A DNA stretch of 64,000 nt from Flaviaestuariibacter sp. (lineage in GTDB: Bacteria > Bacteroidota > Bacteroidia > Chitinophagales > Chitinophagaceae), in assembly GCA_025963645.1 (NCBI GenBank), contig JAOQAI010000005.1, forward strand, positions 1 through 64,000, in the 5' to 3' direction. Of the stretch, positions 51,183-60,760 are shown piece after piece. The position numbers were made by a program, and so were the translations under genes. Position 1 is the first letter of the stretch. Each line of letters begins with the position of its first letter. The notes beneath the pieces are model-generated. The model made no database searches and was not told the origin of the DNA. It saw nothing but the letters and a program-made list of their open reading frames with translations.

Positions 51183-51829
51183 AGTGCTATATAGCCGAAG
51201 CGTTGGGCACTTTTGCTTTGGTGTTTTGTGGCACCGGTGCTATTATCATTAATGCGGAAAGCGGCGGACAGATCGGGCACGCAGGCATTGCGGCAACGTT
51301 CGGACTGATCGTTACGGCAATGATCTATACATTTGGCGGTATTAGCGGCGCCCACCTCAATCCTGCGGTGTCTATCAGTTTTGCTTTAGCAGGTCTTTTT
51401 AAGTGGCGGTTGGTAGCGCCTTATATTCTCAGCCAGGCTTTAGGAGGTGTAGCTGCCAGTGCGGTACTAAAGTTTTTATTCCCGGGTAATGAGACCTTGG
51501 GGGCTACGGTTCCGGTTGGTAGTATGCTTCAATCATTTGTGCTGGAGGGCATACTCACTTTTATATTGATGCTTGTTATCCTGTTCACTTCCCAGGGAGC
51601 TAAAGAAACAGGCGTTATGGCGGGTATCGCTATCGGTGGCACGGTGCTACTCGAAGCGATGTTTGCCGGACCAATCAGTGGCGCCTCCATGAACCCGGTG
51701 CGAAGCCTTGCACCAGCGCTGCTCTCAGGAAATTTAAATAAAGTGTGGCTCTACTTGGTAGCTCCGGTCATGGGGGCCGCATTAGCTACTATATTATGGC
51801 GATGGATGCGAGCGAAGGAAAAAGCTTAG
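51179..51829 (+). CDS. Aquaporin of the arsenic operon (AqpS type)
   Basis: The 216-residue channel has six helices and the two half-helix motifs HLNPAVS (about N60) and SMNPVRS (about N172); the second deviates from NPA. In Sinorhizobium an aquaglyceroporin replaces an arsenite pump and lets As(III) made by ArsC leave the cell. The same logic fits here, as no ArsB or Acr3 gene is present. Coupling to arsC by a 4-base overlap supports this. Confidence 0.88.
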   Translation: MKCYIAEALGTFALVFCGTGAIIINAESGGQIGHAGIAATFGLIVTAMIYTFGGISGAHLNPAVSISFALAGLFKWRLVAPYILSQALGGVAASAVLKFLFPGNETLGATVPVGSMLQSFVLEGILTFILMLVILFTSQGAKETGVMAGIAIGGTVLLEAMFAGPISGASMNPVRSLAPALLSGNLNKVWLYLVAPVMGAALATILWRWMRAKEKA

Positions 51830-51851
51830 TCGCATTAAGCAGGGGCAGTCC

Positions 51852-52310
51852 TCACCAATTGGTCATTTGATCAGCATTCAGACGGCCCGTGTCAAAAGGC
51901 TTTGTCGTTCGCCATTGGGGGTCATACGATACAAACCAGGATATCCATAAGCTGCGGGAAAACCGCATGAGCCATGGCTGGGATAATAGTAGGAAGGAAG
52001 CATTCAAGATGACCCAATAAATAAACCGGTTATCGTTATAAGAAAATCCAAGGACGAGCCACCATAGCAGAAAACTCAATACACTAAAAAGGATGCAGAT
52101 AAAATAACTCACGAAACCAGTTCCATAATAAAAGCCAACCTCGATATCAGTTAGCTGGCCGCAGGAAAGGCATTTTTCGTACATCAATAAATTGCGGCGC
52201 AACTTTACTGAAGTAGTGTGCTGGAAAAGCTTTCCTTCCCTGCATCTGGGACAATAGCAGCCAACGACCGTAGCAAGGTATCCCCTGTTGGGCTCTTCAC
52301 GCTGCTTCAT
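51852..52310 (-). CDS. DUF983 membrane protein
   Basis: The 152-residue protein has an N-terminal Zn-ribbon (CYCPRCREGKLF and CLSCGQLTD) and two membrane helices (YFICILFSVLSFLLWWLVLG; FIYWVILNASFLLLSQPWLM). This is the DUF983 layout. The function is unknown. It overlaps the murF stop by 4 bases and may be coupled to it. Confidence 0.85.
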   Translation of the reverse strand: MKQREEPNRGYLATVVGCYCPRCREGKLFQHTTSVKLRRNLLMYEKCLSCGQLTDIEVGFYYGTGFVSYFICILFSVLSFLLWWLVLGFSYNDNRFIYWVILNASFLLLSQPWLMRFSRSLWISWFVSYDPQWRTTKPFDTGRLNADQMTNW

Positions 52311-53587
52311 AAATAGTCCAGCACGGCTTCCATTCCGGTACTTCTCGAACCTTTGATTAATAAAAATGCATTGGGTGAGAGCGTGGGTTGTAGTGCCTTG
52401 CCCGCTTCTTTGGCAGTAGCAAATTGTTGGTAGGAATGTTGTAGCTTCAGAAAATCACCTCCAACTAATATCACCTGCTGCCAGTTATACTTTTCGATTT
52501 CAGCTAAAATAGCTTTGTGTTCTTCGAGGCTTTCATTTCCCAGTTCTGCCATTGCGCCCAATACCAGGATTTTAGGCTCGCTAGCCGTTCCGGCAAAGTT
52601 TTCAATGGCTAGCTTCATGCTGCTTGGATTTGCATTGTAGGCATCCAAAATGATGGTCTTATCGCCCTTCTTTAGTAATTGCGACCGGCTGTTAGATGGC
52701 GTATATCCTTCAAGAGCGGTTTTGATTTTGCCAGGGGAAACACCAAAATGGGTACCTATGGTTGCTGCTGCCAACACATTGGGAAGGTTATAGGATCCCA
52801 CTAATTGTGTCGTGATAGGTTCCTGGAAAGGCGCTGTGATCTGAACTTTTAGAAAGGGTTCAGCCGATAAAAGCGTTCCTGTAAGTTCCGCATCCTGTGT
52901 CCCATAAGAATGGATAGTGTTGATTCCCGCACTCATTTCAATGAGATAATCATAGTCGGTATAAATAAAAGCAGCGCCATTATTCGTTCTTAAATAATCA
53001 AACAATTCGCCTTTGCCTTTTCGCACACCGGCTTCGCCACCAAACCCTTCCAGGTGAGCTTTACCGCAATTGGTTATCAGGCCATGCGTAGGCTGTGCAA
53101 TCACACAATAAGAGGCTATCTCACCCTGGTGATTAGCACCCATTTCTATAATGGCAAATTGAGCATCCGCTTTGATCTGGAGAATGGTAAGTGGTACACC
53201 AATATGATTGTTCAAATTACCAGCTGTTGTATAGGTCTTAAACGAAGAAGACAACACAGCATGAATCAATTCCTTTGTAGTGGTTTTGCCATTGCTGCCG
53301 GTAATGGCAATAAAAGGAATGGAAAATTGACGCCGGTGATGTGCCGCCAGTTGCTGCAGGGATTCCAGCACATTGCTAACTACTATTGTTTTACCAGGTA
53401 CAGAGTAGGCTTCTTCGTCAATAATGCAATAGGAAGCCCTGCATTCCAAGGCTTTATTAACAAAGCTATTTCCATTGAAATTGGGGCCCTTTAAAGCAAA
53501 GTAAAGCGATCCTTCCTGCAGTTTCCGGGTATCGGTTTCAACAAGAGGGTATTGCAAATAAAGCTGGTAAAGTTCCGCTATTGACAT
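52307..53587 (-). CDS. murF: UDP-N-acetylmuramoyl-tripeptide--D-alanyl-D-alanine ligase
   Basis: The 426-residue cytoplasmic ligase adds D-Ala-D-Ala to the peptidoglycan precursor. The ATP loop AITGSNGKTTTKELIH, the carbamylated-lysine region, GKAHLEGFGG and the nucleotide loop DAYNANPSSMKLA are all intact. It is therefore the more likely working MurF in this genome, with the Mur part of the fusion at 30 kb divergent. Confidence 0.95.
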   Translation of the reverse strand: MSIAELYQLYLQYPLVETDTRKLQEGSLYFALKGPNFNGNSFVNKALECRASYCIIDEEAYSVPGKTIVVSNVLESLQQLAAHHRRQFSIPFIAITGSNGKTTTKELIHAVLSSSFKTYTTAGNLNNHIGVPLTILQIKADAQFAIIEMGANHQGEIASYCVIAQPTHGLITNCGKAHLEGFGGEAGVRKGKGELFDYLRTNNGAAFIYTDYDYLIEMSAGINTIHSYGTQDAELTGTLLSAEPFLKVQITAPFQEPITTQLVGSYNLPNVLAAATIGTHFGVSPGKIKTALEGYTPSNSRSQLLKKGDKTIILDAYNANPSSMKLAIENFAGTASEPKILVLGAMAELGNESLEEHKAILAEIEKYNWQQVILVGGDFLKLQHSYQQFATAKEAGKALQPTLSPNAFLLIKGSRSTGMEAVLDYL

Positions 53588-53657
53588 AGAGCAAAAGTAA
53601 GTTGGATTAAAGTTTAGCAGTAAACCAGTTCTAATGCTTTTGTGCCAGAAAATAAAA

Positions 53658-53679
53658 AACCCCGCGATAGTGCGGGGTT
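53658..53679 (-). terminator. Terminator of gldJ
   Basis: AACCCCGC pairs exactly with GCGGGGTT over 6 bases; on the minus strand the stem runs into TTTTTTATTTT. Confidence 0.88.
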
Positions 53680-53700
53680 CTTAGTTTGTATGGGGAAAGC

Positions 53701-55248
53701 TTATCGCTTTTGCTTCTTCTTATTAAAGTAGTTACCAGCTTTTCTGCCGGAACCTTCAGGGCTGCCCATGCGGTCCATAGCGCACCGGAAACCGATCTGG
53801 CTGCTTGCCTTGTATTCTTCCATATAGCGGCGTGTGCCAGGGCTTAGGTAGTAAGCCCTGTCGTTCCAGCTACCACCTTTATAAACTCTTGACTCATCGC
53901 TAACCAAAGTGGTTTTTCCATAACCATAAGACGCATCGGATAAGGTATCACCATCCAAATGGTTGATCACATTGCCACGCTGGTAGTTGCGGCGGCTGCG
54001 GCTCTCTTCGTCGGTTACAGCAACCATTTTCACTCTACCGGTGCTGTCAATTTCAGCTTCACCACTATCATTCTTATAAAGCTTCATGAACTTGTTACCA
54101 CGGAAAGCGGAAACATCATCTACATCCAGGCTGGAACCCTGGCGGTACACATCGGCAACCCACTCGCTTACGTTGCCCGCCATATTATAGATACCAAAAC
54201 CATTCGGGTAGAAAGAATTAACCGGGGCGGTGTAGATCGCATCGTCGTTCAAACCACCGGCTACACCGGCATTATCACCAGAGCCTCTTTTAAAGTTAGC
54301 TAAGAATTGTCCGTGCCAGCTACCATGCTTTGTTTCCCGGAGACCGCTATAATTCGCATTTTGCATCCAGGGATACACCTGCTTGTTAGACACCAGTTCT
54401 TCGCCACGCTTGCCTTCTTTCTTGGAAGGACGTGGATTTTGATTTACATAACCATAAGCGGCATATTCCCACTCGGCTTCAAACGGAAGGCGGTAATCAG
54501 GAGAAAGAATGCCATCTTCCATAGTGATCTGTGTACGTGGCGTTCCTTGCGGCGTTTTTAATGTGTTCTTTTTTCCTGGCTTACCGGGTTGTGCCTGGTA
54601 CAAACCTAGAAGGTAAGACTTCGTAGTAAAGTTATTCTCCTGCTGCTGGCTGTTCAGCCCTTGTTTGGCAATAAACTTCTTTTCGATCAAGGCGACTTCG
54701 TTCACACGGTCGGTGCGCCACTGGCAAAAATCCCAGGCTTGTCTCCAGCTTACACCTACCACAGGGTACTCGTTAAAGCCGGGGTGACGGAAATAATATT
54801 CAACTAAGGGCTCGTTATAGCTCAGCTCGCTACGCCAAACCAGCGTATCAGGTAATGCCGCATCCAAAATTTTCATGTTGGCCGGATCGTCTGAAGGGAA
54901 AATGCGGTTCAGCCAGTGCATGTACTCTCGGTAATGCACGTTGGCAACTTCTGTTTTGTCGATAAAGAAGGAAGGCACGGTCACACGGCGCGGGATATTA
55001 TTCCAGTCGCCCATGATGTCTTCTTCCGTTTGGCCCATCGTAAAGGTTCCACCTTGAACAAACACAAGACCAGGACCCGCTTTTTGGTCCTTGGCTTTGG
55101 CAACCTGGTAGCCGCCCATGTTCTTGTCGTTGTAGTTCCAACCGGTTACGTCTGATTTAGCAGGCTTCTTTTTAAAAAGACCACCATTTTTGCAGGAGCC
55201 GAGTAAAACGGCTGCGGATAATAGGATTACAAAATTTTTCACTTGCAT
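53701..55248 (-). CDS. gldJ: Gliding/type IX secretion lipoprotein GldJ
   Basis: The 515-residue lipoprotein (lipobox LGSC, Cys19) carries a formylglycine-generating-enzyme-like (SUMF1) fold: LVFVQGGTFTMGQTEED, FFIDKTEVANVHYREYMHWL, YPVVGVSWRQAWDFCQW, LPFEAEWEYAAYG, VYKGGSWNDRAYYL and GFRCA. GldJ stabilises GldK and is essential for type IX secretion and gliding. It diverges from porU, a conserved neighbour. Confidence 0.93.
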   Translation of the reverse strand: MQVKNFVILLSAAVLLGSCKNGGLFKKKPAKSDVTGWNYNDKNMGGYQVAKAKDQKAGPGLVFVQGGTFTMGQTEEDIMGDWNNIPRRVTVPSFFIDKTEVANVHYREYMHWLNRIFPSDDPANMKILDAALPDTLVWRSELSYNEPLVEYYFRHPGFNEYPVVGVSWRQAWDFCQWRTDRVNEVALIEKKFIAKQGLNSQQQENNFTTKSYLLGLYQAQPGKPGKKNTLKTPQGTPRTQITMEDGILSPDYRLPFEAEWEYAAYGYVNQNPRPSKKEGKRGEELVSNKQVYPWMQNANYSGLRETKHGSWHGQFLANFKRGSGDNAGVAGGLNDDAIYTAPVNSFYPNGFGIYNMAGNVSEWVADVYRQGSSLDVDDVSAFRGNKFMKLYKNDSGEAEIDSTGRVKMVAVTDEESRSRRNYQRGNVINHLDGDTLSDASYGYGKTTLVSDESRVYKGGSWNDRAYYLSPGTRRYMEEYKASSQIGFRCAMDRMGSPEGSGRKAGNYFNKKKQKR

Positions 55249-55453
55249 TCTGCGTTTATTTGTCTTTCAAAAGGGCACATGCCGGCATGTGCATTATTGG
55301 AATCGGTCCTTTGGAATACCTTTAACGGCACTCAATAAGAATTATTGTGAACGAAAATAGTTTTCCGAACCGGGATTGCGAATATAGAACCTAATAAATA
55401 AAAAGAAAGAGGGGAAACCCTTTTATTTCATGTTAATTCTACGAACTTCAATT

Positions 55454-58400
55454 ATGACGGCGCTATGTAAAAACACTTTTTTGGTGGCGATGCTTTGCTT
55501 GTGGAGCCTCGTTTCGCCGGCGCAGCGTACCTATAAAGCCCACTCCGCATTGGCATCCGGGAACTGGTATAAAATAACCGTCTCTGCCGAGGGTGTTTAT
55601 AAAATGGATGCAGCTTTCTTCGCATCCTTGGGTATTTCAGGTAATATTTCTTCTTCGCAGTTAAGGGTTTTTGGGACTAATCCCGGCATGTTGCCAGAAG
55701 CAAATGCGCAAGTCCGTATAGATGACCTGGAAGAGCTGGCGGTTCAGGTGGTGGATGGCGGGGACGGAACGATAAGCGGCTCGGATCAGGTGTTATTCTA
55801 TTCTCCCGGCCCCAATCCCTGGAAAAAGGATAGCCTGAATAAACGGTTTATACATACCAAAAATCTTTATTCGGACAGGGCATATTATTTTATATCCGTT
55901 GGCGGCACCGGAAAACGGGTGTCATTGCAGGCAGGCAATCCCCTCCCCGGCATCACTGTTACAAGTTTTGACGAGCGCTATTTCCATGAACTGGATTCGG
56001 TTAATTTCTTATCGAGTGGTAAGGATTGGTTTGGAGAGGAGTTGAGCAATCTTCCGGGGCATACACTTTCCCGGCAATTCGTGGTGCCGGCTCCTAATTT
56101 CGTGAATGGAGCGCCTGTTGCCCTTATTTCAAATGTAGCCGCCCGGTCGGTGAATGTAGGAAGCCAGCTTGCTGTTTCATTGAATGGCCAAGTTATTCAG
56201 CAAAACGTAATTCCGGCGGTTGGCGGGGGACTTTACGATCTTTTTGCAAAACAAGTGCAGCAGGTGAGTAGTGCTGTGCCCAGCCAACCATCCTTGAACT
56301 TCACCTTTACTTATACGCCAGGAAGTTTTAACTCGCAGGGCTGGATCAATTGGTTTGAAACTTTTTTCCGCCGTCAGCTTAGCATGGTGCCCGGCCAGCA
56401 ATTGGCTTTCCGGGATTGGAATAGTGTGGGCAATGCAATAGCGGCATTCCGGGTTGGAGGCGCTGATGCCGCCACCCAGATTTGGAACGTGACGGATCCT
56501 TTTAATGTCATGAAAATGAACACCAGCCTTGCTGGTACGGATGTGGTTTTTAATAACTCCGTCCAATCATTGCAGGAGTACACCGCTTTTAATACGGCGT
56601 TTCTTACACCTCAGGCAGTGGGAAGAATCGGTAACCAGGACCTGCATAATACCTCCCCGGCGGATTACCTGATCGTAACACATCCTGCTTTCCTGCAACA
56701 GGCGCAACGCTTGGCCGCCTTTCACCAGCAACGCCAGGGATTGCAAACCGTTGTAGTGACTACTGAGCAGGTTTTCAACGAATTCTCCGGCGGCTCACCG
56801 GACCCCACAGCCATCCGCGATTTTGTAAAAATGTATTATGATAAGTATCGCTCGACCTGGGCATCCTCTGGTAAATATTTACTGCTTCTCGGCAGGGCAA
56901 GCTTTGATTATAAAAGCCGGGTAAACAACAACACGAACTTTGTTCCGGCCTATGAAAGCACTTTCTCACTTGATCCCCTCTCTACCTACACGTCGGATGA
57001 TTTCTTTGGGTTTTTGGATGATGGCGAAGACATCAATACAAACCTGCTTATTAATACACTGGATATAGGCATTGGAAGAGCGCCGGTAAAGAATGCGGAA
57101 GAAGCAAAGAATTTTGTAGATAAAGTGGTTGACTATCATGCGCCTGCTTCTTTTGGTCCGTGGCGCAACAACACCAACTTTATTGCCGATGATGAAGATT
57201 TTAATCTGCATGTGCAGGATGGTGAAACACTTACGCAAACAGTAGCTGCGGCAGCGCCGGACCTTACGGTTACAAAGATCTATTTAGATGCTTTCCGGCA
57301 GGAAGGCGGCACCGCCGGTGGGCGTTACCCACAAGCGAATGCGGCTGTGAATAATAATATTTTCAATGGTACGCTGATCTGGAATTATAGTGGTCATGGC
57401 GGGCCGCCACGGCTGGCAGAGGAGGTGATCATTGACCAGCAAATCGTCAACAACTGGAACAACAAAAACAAGCTGCCGCTCTTCATCACCGCCACTTGCG
57501 ACTTTGCCCCTTACGATCTTCCCAATGTTTCCTCGCTTGGCGAGAACTTATTAGTACGACCGACTACAGGTGCCATTGCGTTGATGACAACGACACGGGT
57601 TGTGTTTGCTTTCAGCAACCGTATTCTTAATAATAATTACCTGCAAATTGCCCTGCAGCCCGACGCGGCTGGGAAGTTCAAGTCATTAGGAGAAGCGGCC
57701 CAGGCAGCTAAAAACTTCACTTACCTGAACGGAGGCGACATCATCAACAACCGAAAATTTGCCTTGCTTGGCGACCCTGCCATGACGCTTGGCTATCCTA
57801 CCCAAAAAGTGGTGCCGCTGCTGGTGAATGGAAAGCCGGTGGCCACTATGGCAGATACATTAAGCGCTACGGAACTGGTAACCATCACAGGAGAAGTGAC
57901 AAACGTAGCTGGCACACGCCTTTCGGATTTTAAGGGCACGGTTTACCTAAGTTTATTTGATAAGCCACAAACCATTACTACGCTGGCAAATGATGCCGGT
58001 AGCTTGCCTTTATCGTTTCAGTCACAAACAGCGGCCTTGTTCAAAGGAAAGGTTTCGGCTGTGAACGGGCTTTTCTCTTTCCAGTTCCGGTTGCCAAAGG
58101 ATATTAATTTTCAATATGGCGCGGGTAAGCTTAGTTTCTATGCGGCCGATAGCTCGCGTGATGGCAATGGGTTTTCTACGAATCTAATTATCGGAGGTAT
58201 TGCTCCCGGTGGTATAACGGATAAGGAAGGCCCGGGGATAAAGCCTTATCTTAACGATGAGCGGTTTGCCAATGGAGGACTGGTGAATCAGTCGCCGGTG
58301 TTGATCTTAAAGCTGGCCGATTCATCAGGCATCAATACCGGCAATGCAGGCATTGACCATGATATAGTTGTAACGATAGATGGAGATAACCGCAATTTCT

Positions 58401-58882
58401 TTGTACTGAATGATTTTTACGAAACAGAATTAAACAGTTATCAAAAAGGAACCGTAAGATTCCAGTTGCCGCAATTTTCACCCGGTCGGCACACCTTAAA
58501 GATCAAAGCATGGGATGTGGTAAATAACTCCAATGAAGTGGAGTTGGAATTTACAGTAGCTAATAATGAAGAACTGGTGCTTGATCATGTGCTGAATTAT
58601 CCCAACCCTTTTTCAACAAAAACAGCCTTCTGGTTTGAGCACAATAAACCAGGAATGGACTTACAACTTAAGGTTGAAATCTTTACCATTACCGGGAAAA
58701 TAATAAAGACCATTACCCGTACAATAAACACGGAAGGGAACCGTTCAAGTGACACCGACTGGGATGGTACTGATAATTTCGGAGATAAAGTGGGACGTGG
58801 CGTTTATCTTTATCGTCTTAGCGTTCAAAGTGCCGATGGTAAGAAAGCTACCAAGTTGCAACGCCTCGTATCGATCCGCTAA
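55454..58882 (+). CDS. porU: Type IX secretion system sortase PorU
   Basis: The 1142-residue gingipain-like cysteine protease removes C-terminal sorting signals of type IX cargo at the cell surface. The catalytic pair is His in NYSGHGGPP (about residue 648) and Cys in FITATCDFAPYD (about 683). The C-terminus has its own sorting-type domain (LNYPNPFSTKTAFWFEHN; GKIIKTI; GRGVYLYRL). A signal peptide starts at ATG 55454 (MTALCKNTFLVAML). porV follows. Confidence 0.95.
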   Translation: MTALCKNTFLVAMLCLWSLVSPAQRTYKAHSALASGNWYKITVSAEGVYKMDAAFFASLGISGNISSSQLRVFGTNPGMLPEANAQVRIDDLEELAVQVVDGGDGTISGSDQVLFYSPGPNPWKKDSLNKRFIHTKNLYSDRAYYFISVGGTGKRVSLQAGNPLPGITVTSFDERYFHELDSVNFLSSGKDWFGEELSNLPGHTLSRQFVVPAPNFVNGAPVALISNVAARSVNVGSQLAVSLNGQVIQQNVIPAVGGGLYDLFAKQVQQVSSAVPSQPSLNFTFTYTPGSFNSQGWINWFETFFRRQLSMVPGQQLAFRDWNSVGNAIAAFRVGGADAATQIWNVTDPFNVMKMNTSLAGTDVVFNNSVQSLQEYTAFNTAFLTPQAVGRIGNQDLHNTSPADYLIVTHPAFLQQAQRLAAFHQQRQGLQTVVVTTEQVFNEFSGGSPDPTAIRDFVKMYYDKYRSTWASSGKYLLLLGRASFDYKSRVNNNTNFVPAYESTFSLDPLSTYTSDDFFGFLDDGEDINTNLLINTLDIGIGRAPVKNAEEAKNFVDKVVDYHAPASFGPWRNNTNFIADDEDFNLHVQDGETLTQTVAAAAPDLTVTKIYLDAFRQEGGTAGGRYPQANAAVNNNIFNGTLIWNYSGHGGPPRLAEEVIIDQQIVNNWNNKNKLPLFITATCDFAPYDLPNVSSLGENLLVRPTTGAIALMTTTRVVFAFSNRILNNNYLQIALQPDAAGKFKSLGEAAQAAKNFTYLNGGDIINNRKFALLGDPAMTLGYPTQKVVPLLVNGKPVATMADTLSATELVTITGEVTNVAGTRLSDFKGTVYLSLFDKPQTITTLANDAGSLPLSFQSQTAALFKGKVSAVNGLFSFQFRLPKDINFQYGAGKLSFYAADSSRDGNGFSTNLIIGGIAPGGITDKEGPGIKPYLNDERFANGGLVNQSPVLILKLADSSGINTGNAGIDHDIVVTIDGDNRNFFVLNDFYETELNSYQKGTVRFQLPQFSPGRHTLKIKAWDVVNNSNEVELEFTVANNEELVLDHVLNYPNPFSTKTAFWFEHNKPGMDLQLKVEIFTITGKIIKTITRTINTEGNRSSDTDWDGTDNFGDKVGRGVYLYRLSVQSADGKKATKLQRLVSIR

Positions 58883-58959
58883 GTGTGAAAAACCAACATT
58901 TTTATTTTGTCTTTAAACCAAAACCTATATTTTCACACACTATTATCAACTATTTGACT

Positions 58960-60159
58960 ATGAGAGCAACTGCTTTAAAATTGACCTTTGGTGCTATTGT
59001 TTCGTGCATGGCCGCGGCTTCTATACAAGCGCAGACCAATAGAATTAATGTCGTTACAACTGCTGTGCCTTTCCTTCGTATATCACCTGATGCCCGTGCC
59101 GGCGCCATGGGCGACCTGGCATTAGCAACAGACCCGGATGCGAGTTCTTCGTATTTCAACCTGGGAAAAGTGCCGTTCAATGTATCAAAGGGTGGCATCA
59201 ACCTGACATATACCCCATGGTTAAAAAAATATGTAAATGACGTTTACCTGGCTTCCCTGGCTGGGTATTACAAATTAGATGATCAACAAGCGATCTCTGC
59301 TTCTCTCCGTTATTTCAGCCTGGGCGATATCCAGTTTACCGATGAAAACGGCCAGAATGTAGGTAATGGCCGTCCCCGCGAATTTGGTATTGACGTAGGT
59401 TACTCCCGCAAACTTTCTGACAGAACCGGTTTAGGTGTTGGATTGAAATATATCAACTCTAACCTTACCTCTGGTGCATCCAGTTCAGGAACAAATTATA
59501 AAGCAGGTAGTGCGGTAGCAGGTGATTTAGGGCTGTATCACAATCGTCAGAATACCGAAGGTCAGGGTTGGTCTTTCGGTTTGGCATTGACCAATCTTGG
59601 TTCTAAGATCGCTTATACCGATAATGCAGATCAGAAAGATTATATCCCCGCCAACTTTGGTTTTGGAACAACGTACACACGTGTCTTCAACGAAAGCAAT
59701 AAGTTGATGTTTGGTGTGGACATCAATAAATTACTGGTTCCTACACCACCGACGTTCACAGCTAATCCAAGCAATGATCCGGCTATTGCTGATCAGAATG
59801 CACAAATAGCTACTGAATACCGCAGTAAGAGCGTGGTGAACAGCTGGTTCAGCTCTTTTGGCGATGCCCCTGATGGTGCCAAAGAAGAATTGAAAGAATT
59901 CCAGATCTCCGTAGGCGCTGAGTATTGGTATAACAACCAGTTTGCACTTCGTGCCGGTTATTTCCATGAAGATAAAGACAAAGGCAACCGCCGTTATTTC
60001 TCTACCGGTGTTGGTGTAAAGTATAATGTGTTTGGTTTGAACTTTTCTTACCTGGTTCCTTCAGGCGGAACAGGTGTAAACCAGAATCCATTAGCTAACA
60101 CGTTGCGTTTCTCGCTGGTGTTTGATCTGAATGGCGGCGCAACAGGCGCAGGTCAATAA
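58960..60159 (+). CDS. porV: Type IX secretion outer-membrane protein PorV
   Basis: The 399-residue FadL-like beta-barrel recruits cargo to the PorU attachment complex. A signal peptide (MRATALKLTFGAIVSCMAAA) is followed by the family line FLRISPDARAGAMGDLALAT with DPDASSSYFN. The barrel ends in FSLVFDLNG and a short Gly/Ala tail. The ATG at 58960 is the signal-peptide start. It completes the gldJ/porU/porV cluster. Confidence 0.95.
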   Translation: MRATALKLTFGAIVSCMAAASIQAQTNRINVVTTAVPFLRISPDARAGAMGDLALATDPDASSSYFNLGKVPFNVSKGGINLTYTPWLKKYVNDVYLASLAGYYKLDDQQAISASLRYFSLGDIQFTDENGQNVGNGRPREFGIDVGYSRKLSDRTGLGVGLKYINSNLTSGASSSGTNYKAGSAVAGDLGLYHNRQNTEGQGWSFGLALTNLGSKIAYTDNADQKDYIPANFGFGTTYTRVFNESNKLMFGVDINKLLVPTPPTFTANPSNDPAIADQNAQIATEYRSKSVVNSWFSSFGDAPDGAKEELKEFQISVGAEYWYNNQFALRAGYFHEDKDKGNRRYFSTGVGVKYNVFGLNFSYLVPSGGTGVNQNPLANTLRFSLVFDLNGGATGAGQ

Positions 60160-60180
60160 TAAAAATATAAGCTCTTATAG

Positions 60181-60216
60181 AAAGGCGAAGGCGATATGCT
60201 TTCGCCTTTTGTTTTA
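60181..60216 (+). terminator. Terminator of porU-porV
   Basis: AAAGGCGAA pairs with TTCGCCTTT over 11 bases and runs into TGTTTT. Confidence 0.8.
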
Positions 60217-60244
60217 CAGATATTTGCAAACTAAATTAACGGGC

Positions 60245-60724
60245 ATGTCATTCAGAATTGGTTCAGGAGTGGATTATCACCAGTTGGGTGAAGGACGTAA
60301 GTTGATGTTGGGCGGTGTGCATATACCACATGAGAAAGGCTCTGTCGGTCACAGCGATGCGGACGTATTGTTACATGCCATTTGCGATGCCATGCTTGGC
60401 GCGGTTTGCCTCGGAGATATTGGCATTCATTTTCCGAATACCGATGAACGCTACAAGGATATTGATAGCAAGATCCTGTTGCAGGAAACCAGGATATTGG
60501 TTGAAGGTGCGGGCTATGGATTAGTGAATATTGACAGTACGATTTGCCTGCAGGAGCCAAAGATCAAACCGCACGTGTTAGCCATGCGTCAAGCAATTGC
60601 CTCCATTTTGGGTGTGGATATTTCGGATATTTCCATCAAAGCCACAACTACGGAAGAGATGGGCTTCGTGGGACGAAAGGAAGGTATCGTGGCTTACGCA
60701 ACCGTTTTATTGCAACGCCTTTAA
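60245..60724 (+). CDS. ispF: 2-C-methyl-D-erythritol 2,4-cyclodiphosphate synthase
   Basis: The 159-residue enzyme forms the cyclodiphosphate in the MEP isoprenoid pathway. The metal site D-x-H is GSGVDYHQL, and the family lines GHSDADVLLHAICDAMLGA, GDIGIHFPNTD and ATTTEEMGFVGR are intact. The ATG at 60245 gives the normal length. Confidence 0.96.
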   Translation: MSFRIGSGVDYHQLGEGRKLMLGGVHIPHEKGSVGHSDADVLLHAICDAMLGAVCLGDIGIHFPNTDERYKDIDSKILLQETRILVEGAGYGLVNIDSTICLQEPKIKPHVLAMRQAIASILGVDISDISIKATTTEEMGFVGRKEGIVAYATVLLQRL

Positions 60725-60746
60725 CAGCATTCCTTTACCCGATGCT

Positions 60747-60754
60747 TATCTTTG
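60747..60754 (+). promoter_or_regulatory. -7 promoter element of dut (TATCTTTG)
   Basis: TATCTTTG matches TAnnTTTG, 6 bases before the ATG at 60761. The transcript should start at or within a base or two of the start codon. Confidence 0.6.
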
Positions 60755-60760
60755 AAATTC

